Shown here: positions 50,307 to 51,756 of the stretch, one piece after another
Layout: the number at the start of each line of letters is the position of its first letter
Position numbering within the stretch: position 1 is the stretch's first letter
Origin: Candidatus Methanoperedens sp.
GTDB taxonomy: Archaea > Halobacteriota > Methanosarcinia > Methanosarcinales > Methanoperedenaceae
Direction: 5' to 3'
Length of the DNA: 51,756 nt
NCBI GenBank assembly: GCA_012026835.1
Contig: VEPN01000019.1
Coordinates: forward strand, 1 to 51,756
Notes under the pieces: model-generated
The model's input: only the letters and a program-made list of their open reading frames with translations
What the model was told of the DNA's origin: nothing
Databases searched by the model: none
Position numbers and translations under genes: made by a program

Positions 50307-51535
50307 AAGCTGTAATAATCGGGGCTGGTCTTGGGGGTTTGCTTGCAGGGGCAAAACTTGCAAAGGCAGGATACGATGTCGAGATATTTGAGCGCCTGCC
50401 ATTTATCGGGGGACGGTTTGCAAATCTTGATTATAAAGGGTTCAAGCTCAGCACAGGTGCGCTCCACATGATACCTCACGGCTCCCGGGGGCCCCTTGCC
50501 CGGCTGCTTCACGAGGTTGGTGCGAATGTTGATATAGAGAATTCAAATCCCATGGCCGTTATCAGGACTGAAGACGGGAGAGACATTTTATTCAGGGATT
50601 TCAGGAAGATACTCTCGCTGCCTGAGAGAATCAAACTTGCGTATCTGGCTCTTGTTTCAAAAATATTCAAACCTGATGATAACATTTCGTTTAGTAACTG
50701 GGCCATGAAATACTTTGATAACGAATTCCTCTTAAAGCTGGCTGATTCTTTTTGTGGCTGGGCATTGAGCTTACGGGCGAAGGATGTTCCGGCAGGGGAA
50801 ATGCTTGAGATAATAGATAATCTATACCGCTACGGCGGACCGGGAATCCCTGTCGGGGGATGTGGTGCCGTAACCGGGTCTCTTGCAGATGTGATCAGCT
50901 CAAACGGCGGGAAAATTAACAAAAAAACATGTGTGGACAGGATTATAATCAAAGAAGACCGCGCAAAAGGTATCGTTGCAGGCGGGAAAACCGTTGAATC
51001 CGATATTGTGATCAGTGATATCGGGCATTATGAGACGTGCAGGATGTATGATTGCAGGGATGAGAAGTATTTAGAGAAAATAAAAAAAACCATGCCTTCA
51101 AGGGGAATCAAGATATGCCTGTCGTCTGATGAACCGCTTATAGGACACAGCGGAGTTTTTCTTACACCTTCCGCCCAAAGGATCAATGGGATAAATGAGG
51201 TGACAAATGCTGATCCATCCCTCGCTCCGCCGGGGAAACATCTTGTGATGTCGCACCAGGCAGTGATGTCGGATGATCTTGAGAAGGAAATCAGCATCGG
51301 ATTACATGACCTGGAAAAGTTGTTCCCGGATAAGAAGTATGAAGTACTCCTGATCCAATCCTATTCAAAAGGCTGGCCTGTGAACAGGGCTGCCTCGGGA
51401 AGCGATATCGGGAACACGACGCCGGTCTGTAATCTTTACGTTGTAGGTGACGGGGCCAAAGGAAAGGGCGGGATAGAAGTTGAGGGAGTGGCGCTTGGCG
51501 TGAGGAATGTGATGAGGGAGATGGGGATTAAATAA
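50303..51535 (+). CDS. FAD-dependent phytoene-desaturase/retinol-saturase-like oxidoreductase
   Basis: A 410-residue flavoprotein opening with the FAD ADP-binding fold GAGLGGLLAGAKLAKAGYDVEIFER and the GGRF continuation. ATG 50303 overlaps the ferredoxin stop; the longer frame back to 50252 overlaps the ferredoxin more. The late YVVGDGAKGKGGIEVEGVALG block is the FAD-binding end. It belongs to the COG1233-type family, which desaturates or saturates isoprenoids. With a ferredoxin in the same transcript, reduction of isoprenoid double bonds (archaeal lipids, quinones or carotenoids) is likely. The substrate is inferred. Confidence 0.87.
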   Translation: MKAVIIGAGLGGLLAGAKLAKAGYDVEIFERLPFIGGRFANLDYKGFKLSTGALHMIPHGSRGPLARLLHEVGANVDIENSNPMAVIRTEDGRDILFRDFRKILSLPERIKLAYLALVSKIFKPDDNISFSNWAMKYFDNEFLLKLADSFCGWALSLRAKDVPAGEMLEIIDNLYRYGGPGIPVGGCGAVTGSLADVISSNGGKINKKTCVDRIIIKEDRAKGIVAGGKTVESDIVISDIGHYETCRMYDCRDEKYLEKIKKTMPSRGIKICLSSDEPLIGHSGVFLTPSAQRINGINEVTNADPSLAPPGKHLVMSHQAVMSDDLEKEISIGLHDLEKLFPDKKYEVLLIQSYSKGWPVNRAASGSDIGNTTPVCNLYVVGDGAKGKGGIEVEGVALGVRNVMREMGIK

Positions 51536-51546
51536 TTCTACGATTC

Positions 51547-51632
51547 GGCTTTGTGTAGAAAGTTCCAATAACAGCCTACTTTTTACACAGGTATGATACT
51601 TTTTACACAAAAGGGACTATTTACACAAAGCC
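51547..51632. repeat. Direct and inverted 13-bp repeats at the window end, likely a mobile-element terminus
   Basis: Three direct copies of ACTTTTTACACA(A/G) at 51578-51590, 51598-51610 and 51616-51628 (the last with one mismatch). An inverted copy TTGTGTAGAAAGT lies at 51551-51563. The outer 17 bases GGCTTTGTGTA...AGT at 51547-51563 and 51616-51632 form an inverted repeat with two mismatches. Arrays of this kind bind transposases at IS ends or regulators at promoters. No ORF follows before the window ends. Confidence 0.55.
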
Positions 51633-51756
51633 AGTTGGCGCACCAACCTTAAATAGAACTAAGGGGGCATTCATAAATAACTTGACTATCTATAGAAGAG
51701 CACTTTGTGGTTTTATTGTGTAATTCCACTCGCCGTGAAATTCATTTCGCATAATA

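Noticed and set aside
1-51756. CRISPR array, rRNA genes or replication origin
   Set aside because: No regularly spaced repeat of 24-40 bases with unique spacers, no rRNA sequence and no Orc1/Cdc6 gene or origin-box cluster was seen.

Overview
The window looks like chromosomal DNA of a methane-metabolising archaeon of the Methanosarcinales type. My best guess is the anaerobic methanotroph family Methanoperedenaceae (ANME-2d), inferred from gene content only. The evidence is methenyl-tetrahydromethanopterin cyclohydrolase (mch), the archaeal forms of TruA, TruD and thymidylate synthase, RtcA, the archaea-specific RecJ-like DHH proteins, TATA-box promoters with GGTGA/GGAGG ribosome sites and frequent TTG/GTG starts. 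These sit beside c-type haem proteins, a Tat-exported multicopper oxidase and a PQQ-type sugar dehydrogenase.

Layout. 1-5.7 kb (minus): a surface-protein cluster in which three genes share a W-x-x-YY...SG module, plus a membrane-anchored zinc-ribbon protein. 6.1-9.5 kb: a small ORF, a metallo-beta-lactamase-fold hydrolase, truD and a lone ABC ATPase. 9.5-13.7 kb (minus): a tightly overlapping MacB/LolD-type ABC operon with a COG1361-like exported adaptor, then a membrane-anchored Lon-like (S16) protease. 13.9-20.2 kb (mostly plus): a lipoprotein and an M6 metalloprotease, a mono-haem protein with a PGF-CTERM-like tail, a second S16 protease, a PAP2 phosphatase and a GNAT acetyltransferase. 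20.4-25.2 kb: a DUF4143 ATPase, a V4R-like Cys protein with a partner, a PqqD/radical-SAM/SPASM protein overlapped by a 52-residue Cys peptide gene, and a decayed ISH3-family element. 25.3-31.4 kb: a zinc-ribbon/TM2 protein, tRNA-Gly, mch, thymidylate synthase, endonuclease V, a nitroreductase, a penta-haem protein and a DHH exonuclease. 31.4-34 kb (minus): a sugar dehydrogenase and a four-gene redox operon (Rieske, glutaredoxin, ferredoxin:thioredoxin reductase, Rieske). 34-41.7 kb: a methyltransferase, truA overlapping tRNA-Val, a small DUF5371-like protein, rtcA, small Cys proteins, a second nitroreductase, a B12-binding radical SAM protein and a third S16 protease. 41.8-51.7 kb: an EndoQ-like PHP nuclease with a C-terminal PIP box, a sugar aminotransferase/acyltransferase pair, the multicopper oxidase, a VapBC pair, a second DHH nuclease with zinc fingers, a 2[4Fe-4S] ferredoxin coupled to a phytoene-desaturase-like flavoprotein, and an array of 13-bp repeats at the window end.

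Main themes are envelope biology (surface proteins, exported proteases, ABC export, glycan enzymes), redox chemistry (haem, Rieske, FTR, ferredoxin, copper) and nucleic-acid maintenance (EndoV, EndoQ, two DHH enzymes, TruA/TruD/RtcA). The most novel-looking leads are the Cys-peptide/radical-SAM pair, the Rieske-Grx-FTR-Rieske operon, the shared surface module, and several small Cys-rich genes under palindrome-bearing promoters. Small genes not obvious from length alone were read directly from the sequence at 6063-6212, 23949-24107, 36024-36161, 38224-38370, 45039-45146 and 50145-50306.
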